From Orientallactaga sibirica (Eukaryota; Chordata; Mammalia; Rodentia; Dipodidae): DNA of 64,000 bases. The notes beneath the pieces are model-generated. The model had not been told where the DNA came from, did not search any database, and saw nothing but the letters and a program-made list of their open reading frames with translations. Shown here piece after piece: positions 11,994-24,244 of this stretch. The stretch is from assembly GCA_036365145.1 (NCBI GenBank), contig JAEOAD010000004.1, positions 48,452,001 to 48,516,000 on the forward strand, in the 5' to 3' direction. Both the position numbers and the translations under genes were made by a program. Position 1 is the first letter of the stretch. Each line of letters begins with the position of its first letter.

Positions 11994-13408
11994 CATAAGG
12001 TGCTTTTGAAAAACTTGGCTGCATGAAGCAGCATGGTTGCAGGCAGTCCACAGCATGTGCAGTGGAAGTTTTGTTTTATATTAGGTTACAAAGACTTTTC
12101 TAAATACAAGTCACCATAACAGGCCATACTTATTATTGGCCTTGCTGGCAGCAGGATATCATTTCTTTGTTCTGTGGATCTGTTCTCCAGGTAACTCACC
12201 GTAGTCCAAACCATAAGAACGTTCACATGTTAACCCAAAAGGAGGAGGACAGATGCATCACAATTTTTATTTCTCCCCTCAAAAAGAATGAAATAACTCA
12301 AATGATGCATATTTCTTTAAAACTCAGGTTCCCAGAAATAACAAGTAGGAAAAGCTATAATTCTCAGAAATTATTCCTTACCTTTTGTTTGATCTTCTTT
12401 TATTTTTTTAACCACTAGCTTTGTTAATAACTTTGAAAAGAGCTTTATCTTTGAAAGAATTATAGACACATCATTTTCAAAATTGTTTCAGTGTTCTCAA
12501 CCTGCATTTATAGTGAACTATAAAGAGATTTTATAAATGTCTGTGTCAAACACACCGTGTTGCTGCTTGGAAATGATTTACATAGTAAGTGTTGAAAGTG
12601 CTATAAACCTCAAGGAGAAGTCATATGTGTATAAGTGTGTGTGGAGAGAAGTGTGGGTATATCAGTAACTCATTAATGCAATTTTAATGATGGGCATGAT
12701 TCACTAAAAGACCCCAATGTTAGTATGGATATTCTGCTGTGGTGGCAGAATGTCAAAGTATTATTGCATCTTCATTTTTCGACTCTCTCCAGTTCTCATT
12801 GCTTTAATTCCCCAATCAAATCAGTCTTTCAAAATGAAGAATAAACAAATGAAAATCAGTGGTAGACTTCAAATGATATGGAGGGTTCATTCCACTCCCC
12901 ATCCCTGCCAATCAAGTAATAGCTTTTCAAAAACCCCATTAATGACAGTGGACCTATTTTCTACAGAAAGGACTGTCAGATTCCATTGAAATCTCTCATA
13001 TCTTTTTCTTAGCTCTCAACAAAAGAAAAATATCTAGACATTAAGGAGCCACAGAGAATTTCAGGGGTTATTTTAAGTTGTACCTTCCATTCTCTTTTCA
13101 TGGAAAATACAGCTGATGAGAACTATTTGGGACAGGGGCTGCCAAACTTTACTGTGTGGCATAATCACCCGGAAGACTTATCAAAACAGATAGCCAGTCT
13201 CATATCTAGAGTTTCTGTTTCTATGCTGTGCAAAATGTCAGGAAAGAATACAACACTCTTCTAGAAAAAGCCAAGCTGTTTTTTAAGTTCATCCCTTCCT
13301 GTCTTTAAACTTCTTACTAATGATATGGAGCACAATTCAAGAGGAAAGTGTATCATCTAGCTTATTTTGAAGGAGTGTCTTGATCAGAAAAAAGATTGGC
13401 ATACTCAC

Positions 13409-13515
13409 CAGAGAGGAAATATGCCCAGCCGTGTGATGATAAAAACCATGGCAAACATAACAAACAGGAGGTCACACATTTTCTGAAACTTGGCATAATT
13501 TGCCATTTTGGCAGC
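13409..13515 (-). CDS. CERS6: CERS6 coding exon (probably exon 8), TLC domain
   Basis: This 107-base exon encodes 35 residues plus the first two bases (TG) of a tryptophan codon, so it is phase 0 at the start and leaves phase 2 for the next exon. It begins [19 protein letters not shown] and ends ITRLGIFPL. The [15 protein letters not shown] segment follows the Lag1p motif. It differs clearly from the CERS5 equivalent (AAKLANYAKYQRLCD, from memory), supporting CERS6. The hydrophobic stretch after it is a TLC membrane helix. The acceptor is TTTATAG and the donor GTGAGT. The next exon should start with G to complete Trp and continue like VLNTTLFESWE; I could not find it between 1 and 13408. Confidence 0.96.
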
Positions 13516-15926
13516 CTATAAAGGGGAGGAATGTAACATATTACTATTTAGTTATATTAATCAATGAAAAGTTTCCTTCAATATACATGTCTCCCCTATA
13601 AGATATGGCTTACCAGATGCGTAAAATTGCCTGCTACTTTAAAATGTCACGCACCGTACATCAACATTTATAAATTACCCATAAGTTTGGTAAAATGCAG
13701 CATTATCTCCAAGTAGAACTACTAACTGTCACAAATCTAATAAAATATTCAGCAACCTGAAAAATTCAATTATATGGTTGATTTCAGGAAAACAGAGAGT
13801 AAAAATAGGAAACTTCTGCAATATAAATGATATTAGCCATCCAGAGACACTGAAACAGAAATCTGACGTGACAGGTCAAAACAGAAAGTGTTGGAAAATC
13901 CTTTAAGCCTTTACTGAATCTTAAATACTAAGGCCACAGACTTCATACAGGAAATATGAAGCTTATCAACATTTGCCTTCCTTCCTACTTAGAACTGTGT
14001 GCTTTCTTTCAAAAGGCTCAGAGAGTACTTTGGGCTGATCGTTTCCTGTCTTATTCTTATAAACTTGGAGATGAAGAAAGTGTCAACATTATGTGACTTT
14101 AACTAATCTATTTCAGTAGAATTTCTAGTTATATTACTGGGTCATTTTCTAGATGAAATTTACTAATGTTCAAAATGTTAATAGGAAATACTCATAATTT
14201 GTGACAGTAATTTAGGTGATCATAAGTGATCACTTTTTTCACATTATAGATTAGTCTAGGGAAGAAAACATTCTTTTCTCTAGCATCATTTAAGAAAATG
14301 ATTCTAAGTGTGAATAGGTGAGATTGAAAGCAGAATTTTGCTCTACATTTTTGCATTCACAGCATCTATATATAATTATAATTTGAAGACATCTTCTGCA
14401 TGCATAACATTATTTTCTTTGACAGAAAATTAATTAGCTGAGTCATACTTAAAAAGATGGTTGATAGTATCATTGGAAGCTATAATTTAACGCTGTGAAG
14501 TAATGCACAATGCTATGAAAGAAATGTATTCCTAAAAGGAAGTATCTATTACCTATGTGGAAGCCAGGTTTATGAGCTTTTAATTTCATGAATACTTGGG
14601 ACATAACTTCATGGATTATATTAAAAGAAAAAAGTGACTTCTGCCTTATTATAGCTATGTAAAATAGGTAATTTTTCTTTTACATTCATTCACCTAATAA
14701 ATAAGCAATAACATTAACATCAGAAAATTATAGGCCATAGAAGTCATTCTGAGATTGCAGCAATTGGTTCTTCTCAAACATTAGTTATGATGTCCACAAG
14801 AACCTATGTGATGGAAACATTTTGTTTTAAACCACATGCTTGGATTCCTGGATTATCTTTGTTTTCTGGATAAAGTGGTAGTTGATTTCCTGGATCATGG
14901 CTCTACCCAGCACTATGTCAGAGATTTCCATAGGAATTAAAATTGGCAGATGGGCCAAGAGTAATTTTAGACTGCAGGTTGCTGGATAAATTTCTACTTA
15001 TAAACACAGAGAGGATACAATCAAATTAGAGCTGGTTTTCAGAGGGCTGCCCTCCTACTACATACAGTTCTTGTCTTAAAAAATATGTTGAATGGAGTTG
15101 AACTTGAGTCACTTAAAAATCATAGCCACAAATTATCAGCTAACTTATTTAGTACGTTAGGACTATTTTTCTGTTTTATAACCTCAAGGGCACCAGGGTT
15201 TTTGATAAAGTGCTGAATCTACTTCAAATCTTAACTAAGTGCCTCTATACCAGATTAAATTGTATAGATTTTTGGATTATATTGCAATAGCAATTCATAT
15301 ACCCTTTTCACTGTAAAATATTAAGATATTATGTAAATGGGTCATAAAAACCAAACTGCTTCATTTTATTGGGATTATTAAACTGGATTATACATACTTT
15401 TTCAAATAAATTGGTGTGAAACATAAATACAATAAAAATGGATGGGCTGGAGAGATGGCTTAGCAGTTAAATGCTTGCCTGTGAAGCCTAAGGACCCTGG
15501 TTTGAAGCTTAATTACCCAGGACCAACATAAGCCAGATGCACCACGGTGGTACATGCCTCTGGAGTTCATTTACAATGGCTGGAGGCCCTGGTGCGCCCA
15601 TTCTCTCTCTCTCTCTCTGTATTTCTCTCTCTTTCAAATAAATAAAAATAAACAAACATTAAAAAATTGATTAAAAAGATAACTGTCTTATTTTAAAGTC
15701 AACCATCTAAGTGCAGAATAGTAAAGATTTGCATCATTCTACTCGAAAAGAATGCTAGCCTAATTACCTTTTTGCACAAAAAGGTCATTTTTATTTTCAC
15801 CACTCTAACCTATAAAGGAACACTCTGCAGCTTCAGAACACCAACTAGCACAGAGAAGAACTAATGGTTTGGGGAACTTCATGAATTCTAGATTTTGTAT
15901 TCTTAAAGACAAAGGAAAAGTTTTAC
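13516..15926 (-). other. CERS6: CERS6 intron (2411 bp) between the Lag1p exon and the next
   Basis: AT-rich unique sequence with one DIP-like SINE at about 15444-15660. From 13516 to 15443 I see no recognisable repeat, RNA gene or coding exon. The intron starts GTAAAA and ends TATAG in transcript sense. Confidence 0.85.
15444..15660 (+). mobile_element. DIP-like SINE in a CERS6 intron
   Basis: GGGCTGGAGAGATGGCTTAG head, CT-repeat and AATAAATAAAAATAAAC tail. It lies about 270 bases from the Lag1p exon. Confidence 0.88.
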
Positions 15927-16055
15927 CTCTAGAAGAGCATCGGCTGAGTCATGAAGACAGAGGACCAAAGTCCCTACTCGGGCCATGTTGTTGACATATG
16001 AAAAGATAATCAAGCAAATTGTTATAAGGTGGTGCAGGAACATAATGCCAAAGTC
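15927..16055 (-). CDS. CERS6: CERS6 coding exon (probably exon 7), Lag1p catalytic motif
   Basis: This 129-base exon encodes 43 residues, phase 0 at both ends. It begins [10 protein letters not shown] and ends [10 protein letters not shown]. It holds the core of the Lag1p motif: two adjacent histidines (residues 8 and 9 of the exon) and the aspartates of HDSAD. In the ceramide synthase family these are required for activity and face the acyl-CoA site. The segment [16 protein letters not shown] matches CERS6 better than CERS5, which is the main reason for the gene call. The acceptor is CTCTCAAG. The donor is GTAAAA after GAG, which is weaker than the other donors here. Between HHL and FSYVNN several hydrophobic residues differ from the human sequence as I recall it (ITICLI for VSIFLI), all compatible with a membrane helix. 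Confidence 0.96.
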
Positions 16056-16299
16056 CTTGAGAGAGAAAAGACACAACTACATTAGGCTTCAGCAAAATCA
16101 AAGTATTTCCACTGATCCATCAAAATTCTAAACCATTCTACTGAGAACTTCCAGAAACCTCGACCTGGGGATGTTAAAATCAATATAATTCCTACCTTTT
16201 CAACAGTGGGAGAGAGACACATGAAACCAGTCACCATGGAGAATGTTATCAACACCAGAATACAAGCCAGATCATGAGCAGAAGGCATCACCACAGGGT

Positions 16300-16687
16300 T
16301 TCAAGGATGGGAAATACATAGAGTTGAACTTTGCTAGGTTTTGACTAAGCATCCTCCAAGGCCCATGGTTCTATTGGAAAGCAATAGAATCTTTAAAAGA
16401 GGTGGGGCCTAAGGGAGGAAGTTAGGTTATTTGAGGAGTGCCCTTGAAGAGTATCCTGGGATCTGGTCCCTTTCTGTCTCTCTTGTTTTCTATTTACTAG
16501 CTGCCACAAGGAAAGTGGCTACTATTTCTACCCTGTCCCACCTTGATACACTTGGCCTTGCCATAAGCCCAAAAGCCAATCCACCATTGACAAAAACTTC
16601 TGAAACTTACAACCAAATTAACCTTTCTGACTTATAAATTAATTTATCACAGGCATTTTGCCATAGTAACAGAAAATTAGCTAACAC
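16300..16687 (+). repeat. Old MLT-like MaLR LTR
   Basis: Recognisable by AGAGGTGGGGCCTAAGGGAGG, a middle CT-rich part and the end GTAACAGAAAATTAGCTAACAC. It is highly diverged; the start is approximate. It lies just upstream, in transcript order, of the Lag1p exon. Confidence 0.55.
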
Positions 16688-16794
16688 AAACTCTGTGATC
16701 TTCAGGAGTAGTACAGTGCAGGTCCACTTCTCTTACAACTAGAAGCTACAGCTTATGAACATCTAACATGTTCACACTATGCACGTGTGCACAC

Positions 16795-17015
16795 ACATGT
16801 CTGTACTGGAGATTGAACCCAGAGCCTCTCATATGCTAGGTAAAGACTCGACCACTCAGTTCTTTTTGCACTTATTTTGAGACAGGGTCTCACTAATTTT
16901 CCAAGGCTGGCCTTGAACTCACTCTGTGGCCCACATTAACCTTAAATTTTCAGTCCTCTTGTCTCAATCACCTGAGTAGGTGAGATTATACACTGTTGCT
17001 AGTATTCCCAGCTGT
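16795..17015 (-). mobile_element. B4-like composite SINE
   Basis: Same order as 10320-10545: GGAGATTGAACCCAGAGCC and CATATGCTAGGTAAAGACTC, then an antisense B1-like part (GAGACAGGGTCTCACTAATT onward). Confidence 0.65.
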
Positions 17016-17103
17016 ATTCTGGATTTTTAATCAGCATATAGTATCTTTGAAAAGGTAGCCAGGTAAATTCAGAGGAAGAAGGCATTGTAAGCTGGTGCTC
17101 TCA

Positions 17104-17270
17104 GCTGAATATTTGTTTATGTCTTCTTTCCCTGCAAGTTCATATGCTAAAATCTCGATGCCCAAGGTAATGGTATTAGGAAGTAGGGCTTTGGGGAGGT
17201 GACTAGGTCATGACTGGGATTAGTTCCTCTATAAATGAGACCCCAGAGTATAACACTATCTCATATATCA
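17104..17270 (+). repeat. First half of an ancient LTR-like repeat
   Basis: Contains GTTCATATGCTAAAATCTCG and GGTGACTAGGTCATGACTGG, typical of an old mammalian LTR family also seen at 33501-33816 and 36323-36460. The other half seems to lie at 17895-18056. Confidence 0.5.
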
Positions 17271-17384
17271 CATAAAGATATAGCTAGAAGTGTTGTGAGA
17301 ATTGAGAGTGATGAAGCTCCTCTGGGATCCCCATGGGCTTGAAACTCCTCAAGCCAGTGGCTCTCAAGATATTGTCTTATCACT

Positions 17385-17387
<3 letters not shown>

Positions 17388-17421
<34 letters not shown>
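17388..17421 (+). repeat. (CAA)n microsatellite
   Basis: Uninterrupted CAA units. Confidence 0.95.
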
Positions 17422-17422
<1 letters not shown>

Positions 17423-17894
17423 AAAGAAACAGAGAAGGGTAGGTTATCAAAAATTTATTTTGAGAGAGTAGAAATAAGAAAAAGTAGAAGTAACATAGAA
17501 AAGTTCCCAAACTGAATGCCACCCCCTTAGCTTATCTGAGAGGGGTCCTGAGAGGGAAAATCCCCACGGTGACTTGTGTCTGGTCTCCTTATCACCTTGG
17601 AGATGTGAATTAGGCATCCAGTTATGATGAGCTTCATTGCCAGGTTCAAATGCGTGGGCAGGAATATGATTATTAGTGGGCCAGGGAGGAAGAGTCCAGA
17701 CTCAAAAAGAGCCTGTCCATAGAGGAAGAGAGTCCATGAAATGTTAAGGAGCAAAACCCAGGAAGCTGTCTTTGATCACCATATTGAGTCAGACTGGAAT
17801 TCCCTTCTAGTCTCGCCAGGGCAGAGTGGCATCTGTCCTTTTGGGCCTGTGTCCCTAACTGATTACCTATAAAAGAGGGTTACCTTATTCCTAA

Positions 17895-18056
17895 CCCCTG
17901 TCAGAAGGTGCCATCTATGACCAGGAAATGGACCTTCACCAGATCTCAAGTCCCTCAGTGTCTTGAGCTAAGGCTTTACAGCTTCTAGAACTACAAAAAA
18001 TAGATGTGTAGATGTGCGTGTTTTCACAAGCTACCAACTCTATGATATTTCATTAT
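17895..18056 (+). repeat. Second half of an ancient LTR-like repeat
   Basis: GGTGCCATCTATGACCAGGA and the end part CTACCAACTCTATGATATTT match the 3' half of the family present at 33501-33816. It is separated from its presumed first half by about 620 bases. Confidence 0.45.
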
Positions 18057-18895
18057 TCAAGCTTGAAACCATTAAGACAGGTGGTGACTATTTTAGGTTA
18101 CTGCATGGATTTCTTGGAATGTGCACTTCCATGTTAGCATCCTTCCCTGGAATATGCCCACTGGGATGCTAAAATAAGAACCCTAACATGTTGGCTTTCC
18201 TGTTTAAAAACAAGTCCTGAATTTAGCCATTATCTGTCCCTATTCATTTAAAAATTTTTAGTAAATATAATAGTGACTAAGCCATCTTTATTTTGGATAG
18301 CTCCAAGGGAGCCATTTCCTGCCTCAAGTGAAAAGAGCATTCTTTTCTGACCTTATTTCCTGATCATCTGGACATAGTTTGTTGTGATATAACTTCTGTT
18401 ACTTAGAAACATAGTCCTTCTGGCTGATTTTCATTCTAAATCTGCATCCCCCCCCCTCCAGAATAAATTTCTGTAGAACTTTAGCACTGATTTTGCTCTT
18501 CTCGAAACTCATTTCTCTATTAACCATTCAACTAGGGACAAATAACTGGCAAAAGTGAAAAGTAGATCATAAAATTGACCTATGTACAAATCCCGACTAG
18601 GAAAAAAAAAAAAAAAAAAAGCTACATGTGAGTTAAGCTTGGGTAACTGTCTCTAAATTTCTATCCTTGGAAGTTAAACTTCCTATGGCCATTTATATTT
18701 ATCATTTACTATCTTCAATCCTGAAACTGTTACAAGTTTTATGGTAAATAAGTAAAATACACAGATTTTTCTGCCCTTGTGGAGTTTAATTAAGCTGCAA
18801 GGTAAAAATTGCTATGGGTACAAAAATGAATAAGGGTGGGTAGGGAATCCCAGCTACTGGGAGAAGCAGGTTGCAGTAGTCAAGAGTATAGGGTA

Positions 18896-19057
18896 TGCTG
18901 GGCATGGTGGCGCACACCTTTAATCCCAGCACTTGGGAGACAGAGGTAGGAGGATCGCCAGGAGTTTGAGGTGACTCTGAGACTACACAGTGAGTTCTAG
19001 GTCAGCCTGGACTAGAGTGAGACCCTACCTTGAAAAACCAGAAAAAAAAAAAAAAAA
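18896..19057 (+). mobile_element. B1 SINE
   Basis: TGCTGGGCATGGTGGCGCAC start and an A-rich tail. The flanking duplication AGAGTATAGGGTA / AGAGTATAGAGTA has one mismatch. Confidence 0.93.
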
Positions 19058-19317
19058 AGAGTATAGAGTAGGCTTCTTTGGTGACACTTAAAGAGGATGA
19101 GAGAACTAGTCCTAGAAACTGATGGGGAAAAGTGCCCCAACAGAGAAAAACAATAAGGCGAAGGCTCCATCCGCCATCCTCTCTCTATCCTGACATGTGT
19201 GAAGAACAGCACGGAGGTTAGCATGGCTAGTGTAGAGTAAGAGACAAGTAGCAGTTACCGTGACCAACAACATGTCATCTTTCTACCAATACCATTATTA
19301 AAAAATAACACTTTATT

Positions 19318-19362
19318 TTTAAAATATTTTATTTATTTATTTGAGAGACAGATAAATAGGCG

Positions 19363-19411
<49 letters not shown>

Positions 19412-19559
19412 GGTGCACCAGGGCCTCCATCCACTGCAAATGATCTCCAGATGCATGCACCCCTTTGTACAACTGGCTTACATGGGTCCTGGGGAATTGA
19501 ACCAAGGTCCTTTAGCTTTGTAGGCAAGCACCTTAACCACTGAACCATCTCTCCAGCCC
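19318..19559 (-). mobile_element. DIP-like SINE with long GA repeat
   Basis: Antisense copy from ATTTTATTTATTTATTTG to CTGAACCATCTCTCCAGCCC. The GA-rich stretch at 19359-19408 is expanded. Confidence 0.88.
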
Positions 19560-20672
19560 AACAATTTAACTTTAATGGATGGAAAGTAACCACTGTATTG
19601 TTTAGTCACTGTATCAACTATTCTAGGTAAGGGACATCTGTACTTGCAGATGGATTGGGGAGTTAAGGAGTCAACAATGAAATTGTTTTTGGGTCTTCAA
19701 ATGTGGTTTCATTGACAACACTGGATTAAAACAGAGTGCTTATAAGTACTCTCCAATAACACTGGCAGTTCTTATCATAATTAAAAGGGCTAAGTTTTCA
19801 TATGAGGTGATGCCTTCACATACTCCTCCTTTTAACATACTCCTTTAGGGCCACTCAGTTTATCCTGGGGATGAGTGTAGGCAACAATCCTCATGTTGCT
19901 GTTCAGCCATGCTGCCATGATTCTGACTTATAGAAGCACTCACAATGTGGTCAGGTATTGTCATCAGTTCTCTGTAGATTTAAATTCATCTTTTACTCCT
20001 AAAGAATGTGCTGGCCATAGGGCTTGTCTCTTCTTTGCCTTACTCTTTTCCTCTGCAGCTATTTTGCCCCATAGCTTCTGTCCTGGTCCCTGGTTTGCCC
20101 AGTAAAAGGGCCAATGTCTTTTGTCTCTCACTTACCCACCCTGCAGTTACCTTTTCTGAAACTCAGTGAAATGTCTACTCCTAATTTTTACTTTGTAGTT
20201 CAATGTAATTAAACAATTATTTTTGATCAATTTTCCTGTGGCTGTCAATTTCTATTTTAATACAGAAGTTCATGAAAGTTAACCAAGGATTTATTGACAT
20301 AACTAGACTCCTGAAGTACATTTATATTTTTCTTAGGCCAGTGGACAACTCTGCAGTGCACACTGTTTTAAAAAAAGCCAATTTGTAACCTAGACTTCAA
20401 TGCATCAATTTTGTAATTTTTGGTAAGGGCATCAGCTTCCTTATTTGTAAAATTAAGTGGCTGGATTAGGTTATTTAAAAGTTGTCAATTATATAACTCT
20501 AGGCTTGATAACTGCAGTGATTAAAAGGCATCTGAAAATTTTAATATACTAAATTTAGGTCTGTGTAAATTACAGAGACCAAACAGGACATATACTTAGG
20601 CACATGCAAGGTAACACACACCCCCCCCCAATTCTTTAGCTCAAAGTTTGTGGTTTGAAAAGTCATCTTCAA

Positions 20673-20990
20673 GGACTGGGGAGATTGCTCAGCGGGAACA
20701 GCTCTTGTACACAAGCAGAAGGCCCTCAGTTTTATTCCCAGCTCCCATATAAAGGGCTGGGCATAGGCAAGCATACCTGTTAACCCAGTGTTGGCAGGGA
20801 TGGGGATCATGGAGGCCTGCTGATCTGCCAGGTCCAGTGAGAGACTCTCTCAAGGACATGAGGTGGAAGAGGTAGAAGAGGACATCTGACGTCCTTCGCT
20901 GGCTTCTGCATACATGCATGCACATCGGGAATGCTCATCTGAACACCCACATCATGTGCATGTATACACCATACATACCACAGTATGCAG
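20673..20990 (+). mobile_element. B4A-like SINE
   Basis: GGACTGGGGAGATTGCTCAG head, middle CCAGGTCCAGTGAGAGACTC, then GACATCTGACGTCC and a CA/TG-rich end (CATACATGCATGCACAT), as in rodent B4A copies. Confidence 0.75.
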
Positions 20991-21198
20991 ACGTATGCAT
21001 GCACACATGTACAAAGTCAAGTCCTTTTCAACAGATTTGTGTAAAAACTTTTGCGTTTACTTTAGTGAAGTTGCCTAAGTGTCAGTTTTGTCTCCTGGAA
21101 AGTGTCTTTTATGTATAACAACACATATTGATTTATTATAGAGACAGGCCACGTGATAGTTTCCTTAATGAGTTTAGATAATTTAAAAAGTGAAATAA

Positions 21199-21440
21199 GG
21201 CTGGAGAGGTGGCTTAGTGGTTAAGGCGCTTGCCTGCAAAGCCTAAGAACTCATGTTCAAATCTCCAGGTCCCACATAGCTAGAGGCACAGTGATGCAAG
21301 TGCACAATGTCGACCATGTGCACAAGGGGGCACACACATCTGGAGCTTGTTTACAGCAGGATGAAGGTCCTGGCATGCCCATATTCTCTCTCTCTCTCTC
21401 TCTCTCTCTGCCCTGCCTCTCTCTCACACACACAAATACA
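21199..21440 (+). mobile_element. DIP-like SINE with extended middle
   Basis: GGCTGGAGAGGTGGCTTAGTG head. The middle has an extra GCAAGTGCACAATG-type block as in the long variant. It ends in a CT run and CACACACA. Confidence 0.82.
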
Positions 21441-22292
21441 ACTATTTCTTTTCATTTACCCTGGTCTTCAAACAAGATGCATTGCACTGATGATAGATAC
21501 CACTGCAGAAGAGCGTATTGCCTGGCCTCTGTGAATTCTAAGGCCCACACAGAACTGAAGATTGCAAATTCATGCCATTTGCTAGCCCACTACTATGGTC
21601 CTTCTGTGAATGCAGAGAAACTTTGCATCATTTATTGCTTACTGATAGATGAGAAATGATGACCATACTTTGGGCAGAATGAGTAATTATGTACAGGTAC
21701 AACTTTGCTGTTTTTGTGGCTTCTGAAATTCTGACATTGTTTACAGTGTCTAGAGGTTTCCTAAGTTATTAACAGTAGACAATACCAAAATGCCTGAGGT
21801 AGACAATAAAAATTGTACTGATAATATTTTCCATTATTGCTGATTGGGCTCCCTCACTCAGAGAACAGTGTTTTACTAGACAACAGTATTTTAAACCATG
21901 GCTCAATTGAAGTAGAGCTAATTCATCAACTGATATTTTGTGCTGTTTTTCTTAAACTAAATTAAAACATACAGTGCTTAATTCATCATTAGTGAGCTCA
22001 TATCTGGCTATGCTTAATATGCAGGTTTTGAGGTCTAACCAGCGGAGTACCTAACTTGAATCACATCCCCCATTGTTTAACCCTGAATGGCTGCTCTTGG
22101 CTCACTGAAAGAGAAAAAAAGAGTTTTTCTTCTATTTAATTTTAAAAATGAATAATTATAAATTGATTAAAGCACTTATGACAGATTAGGAACATTTAAT
22201 AATTAAGTTTCCTAATTCATATGTGATACAAATGTCAGTGATAACACCATGCTATTGAATGTAACAAAGCTTCTTTAAAAATAAAAGCCTTG

Positions 22293-22421
22293 GGGGAGGG
22301 AGCAGAATGGGGACAGTGACAAGGGTAAAGAGGGTACCAACACATGATATATCCACACAAAATATGTTGTTAATAACAACAACAACAACAACAATAATAA
22401 TAATAATAAAGAAAAAAATAA
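22293..22421 (+). mobile_element. Very short L1-like tail with perfect target duplication
   Basis: Only 129 bases of 3' end (GGTACCAACACATGATATAT, then ACAACAACA and AATAATAAT tail). It is flanked by the perfect 12-base duplication ATAAAAGCCTTG at 22281-22292 and 22422-22433. Confidence 0.85.
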
Positions 22422-23398
22422 ATAAAAGCCTTGCTTCTTTCAATAAAGTTTGCTCTGTGAAGATGATTTTTGCATATAAATTCTCTGGTTCTAGAAAACA
22501 TTTGTTTTATTACTGCTGGTGCTTACAGTCTTCCCCATAGCAGAAAACAATTTTTTATTGTAGTCATATCTGTGTGAATATGAAAGAAAGTGGGAATAAT
22601 AGATATGATATTTTACATTTCTACTTCAAAAAGCATTAGGCACAATGAAATACCTTTAATGAAAGTCATACTGTTCTGATTTCATGTATTACTCATATCC
22701 TGTCACCCCAACACATTTCTTTGGCACTGAATCTAGTTCAAAAAAAGTTTTTCAACAACTTATAGATTGGGTTTTATAAGTAAAGGGTGAAATTTTTCCC
22801 TTCTCTTATTTGAACTGCTGAAAATGATAGCATGTATGTAGACATAGGCTTGGCTGACAGAATTTGAGGATTTTAGATGGACAATCCTTTCCAGCATTTT
22901 GTGCAGTAGCAGTTAAGTAGAGAGAATGATTTATTGCTGGTCAGATTGCTGACTGATCCCAAACTCCTTATTCAAAAGAACCTGGCTCAGCCTTTGCTCC
23001 AGTGGTGACCCTACGTCTTGCTTTTCTGCCATCTTGTTTGTGGTCAGGTGTGTAGTCATGCTCAAGAGCTCTTTCTATATCCCCTGACTGGTGTTTACTT
23101 GAATCTCAAGCCTTGTATCAGTGGTTCCTTTTATGTTAATTATCAGAGAAGAAGAAAAACTCAGATGTGATTTGTATTGACATTCAATTAGGAAAAGTCT
23201 GAAATGAAAGAATTCAAAGATGAGCTATCTAATTTAGCTAGTAAGTCAGGGCATGTTTGATCCCTTATTGCATTTCCAAACAGTATTTAGAGAGCCTAGT
23301 GTTTTGTTACTGATGCCCAGGTACAGGCAAAATCCAGCTAGATGAGCTTAGTCCCCCACTGTTAAATGAGAATCAGGATCTTCACTTCACCAGGGCAA

Positions 23399-23514
23399 TT
23401 TTTAAATAATATTTATTTATTTGTTTGCAAGCAGAGAGAGATACAAAGAAGAGAGACAGACAGAGAGATTAGGTGTACCAGGGTCTCTAGGCACTGCAAA
23501 TGAACTCCAGATGC
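23399..23514 (-). mobile_element. Truncated DIP-like SINE
   Basis: Antisense 3' half only, ending at CTCCAGATGCA; the tRNA-like head is missing. Confidence 0.75.
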
Positions 23515-23857
23515 AAAAGATAGCAGCTCTCATTAAGACATAAATGTGAGGTTATCAGAAGTTGCCAGACTTGTGTTTGTAAGTAAAGTTTGTTCTAAGG
23601 GTATTTGTTTAGTTTTTGTCTATGGCAGCTTTTTTTTTTTTTTTTCTCCAGTGGCAGAGTCAAGCAGTTAGTCTCACTAGAAACTGTAAGTCCCACAACT
23701 ATTGACACTGTCACCTAACCCTTAGTATTGTGACATTTGTTTTAGAATCACATTAAGGAGGCGATGCAACTTGAGATGTAGCAATTGCAGTCTCAGGACC
23801 CAAGCTGCCCCATTTTCTTCTCACAAAGGATATATAAAGAGATTTAATATTTATAAC

Positions 23858-24244
23858 TGTAGCAAACAGCTTCAGGTTCGCTGAGATGAACTTCCAGACC
23901 AGGCACAGTTATGGAGGAAGGGATATTATTTATTGAAGCTTACAGATCCAGGGGGAGTTCCATAATGGCAGGAGAAGTGGCCTGCTCTCACAGGACCAGG
24001 CAAAAAAGAGAAAAACCAAGCCGCCAGCTACAAGCACACTGAGCAAAACTACAGCCAAAAAGTCACATAGCACACTTCAGGAACTCCTACTGGGCACACT
24101 TTGCATCTTTACAATGGAATCTCAAACCCACCACACCTTAAGACTGGCCCCCAGTGACATTGCCTCTAGCAAGGTGATTGCAGATGCAAACTATAACTAA
24201 TAAAACACTGAATATATTGGGGGCCATATATTCAAACTACCACA
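23858..24244 (-). repeat. Solo MaLR LTR with perfect 5-base target duplication
   Basis: Reverse complement of the LTR type at 45685-46045: on the minus strand it begins TGTGGTAGTTTGAATA and ends CTGCTACA, with an AATAAA-type signal. The flanks ATAAC / ATAAC are identical. Two LTRs likely recombined to leave this one. Confidence 0.88.

Larger units (their letters stand above)
1..13408 (-). other. CERS6: 5' part of the CERS6 intron downstream of the last visible exon
   Basis: Intronic sequence with L1-like tails, SINEs, one complete MaLR element and LTR remnants, listed separately. Stretches where I see nothing recognisable: 316-1109, 1379-3136, 4973-5395, 7255-7904, 9311-9665, 9811-10319, 10550-11773 and 12008-13408. 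Confidence 0.75.
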
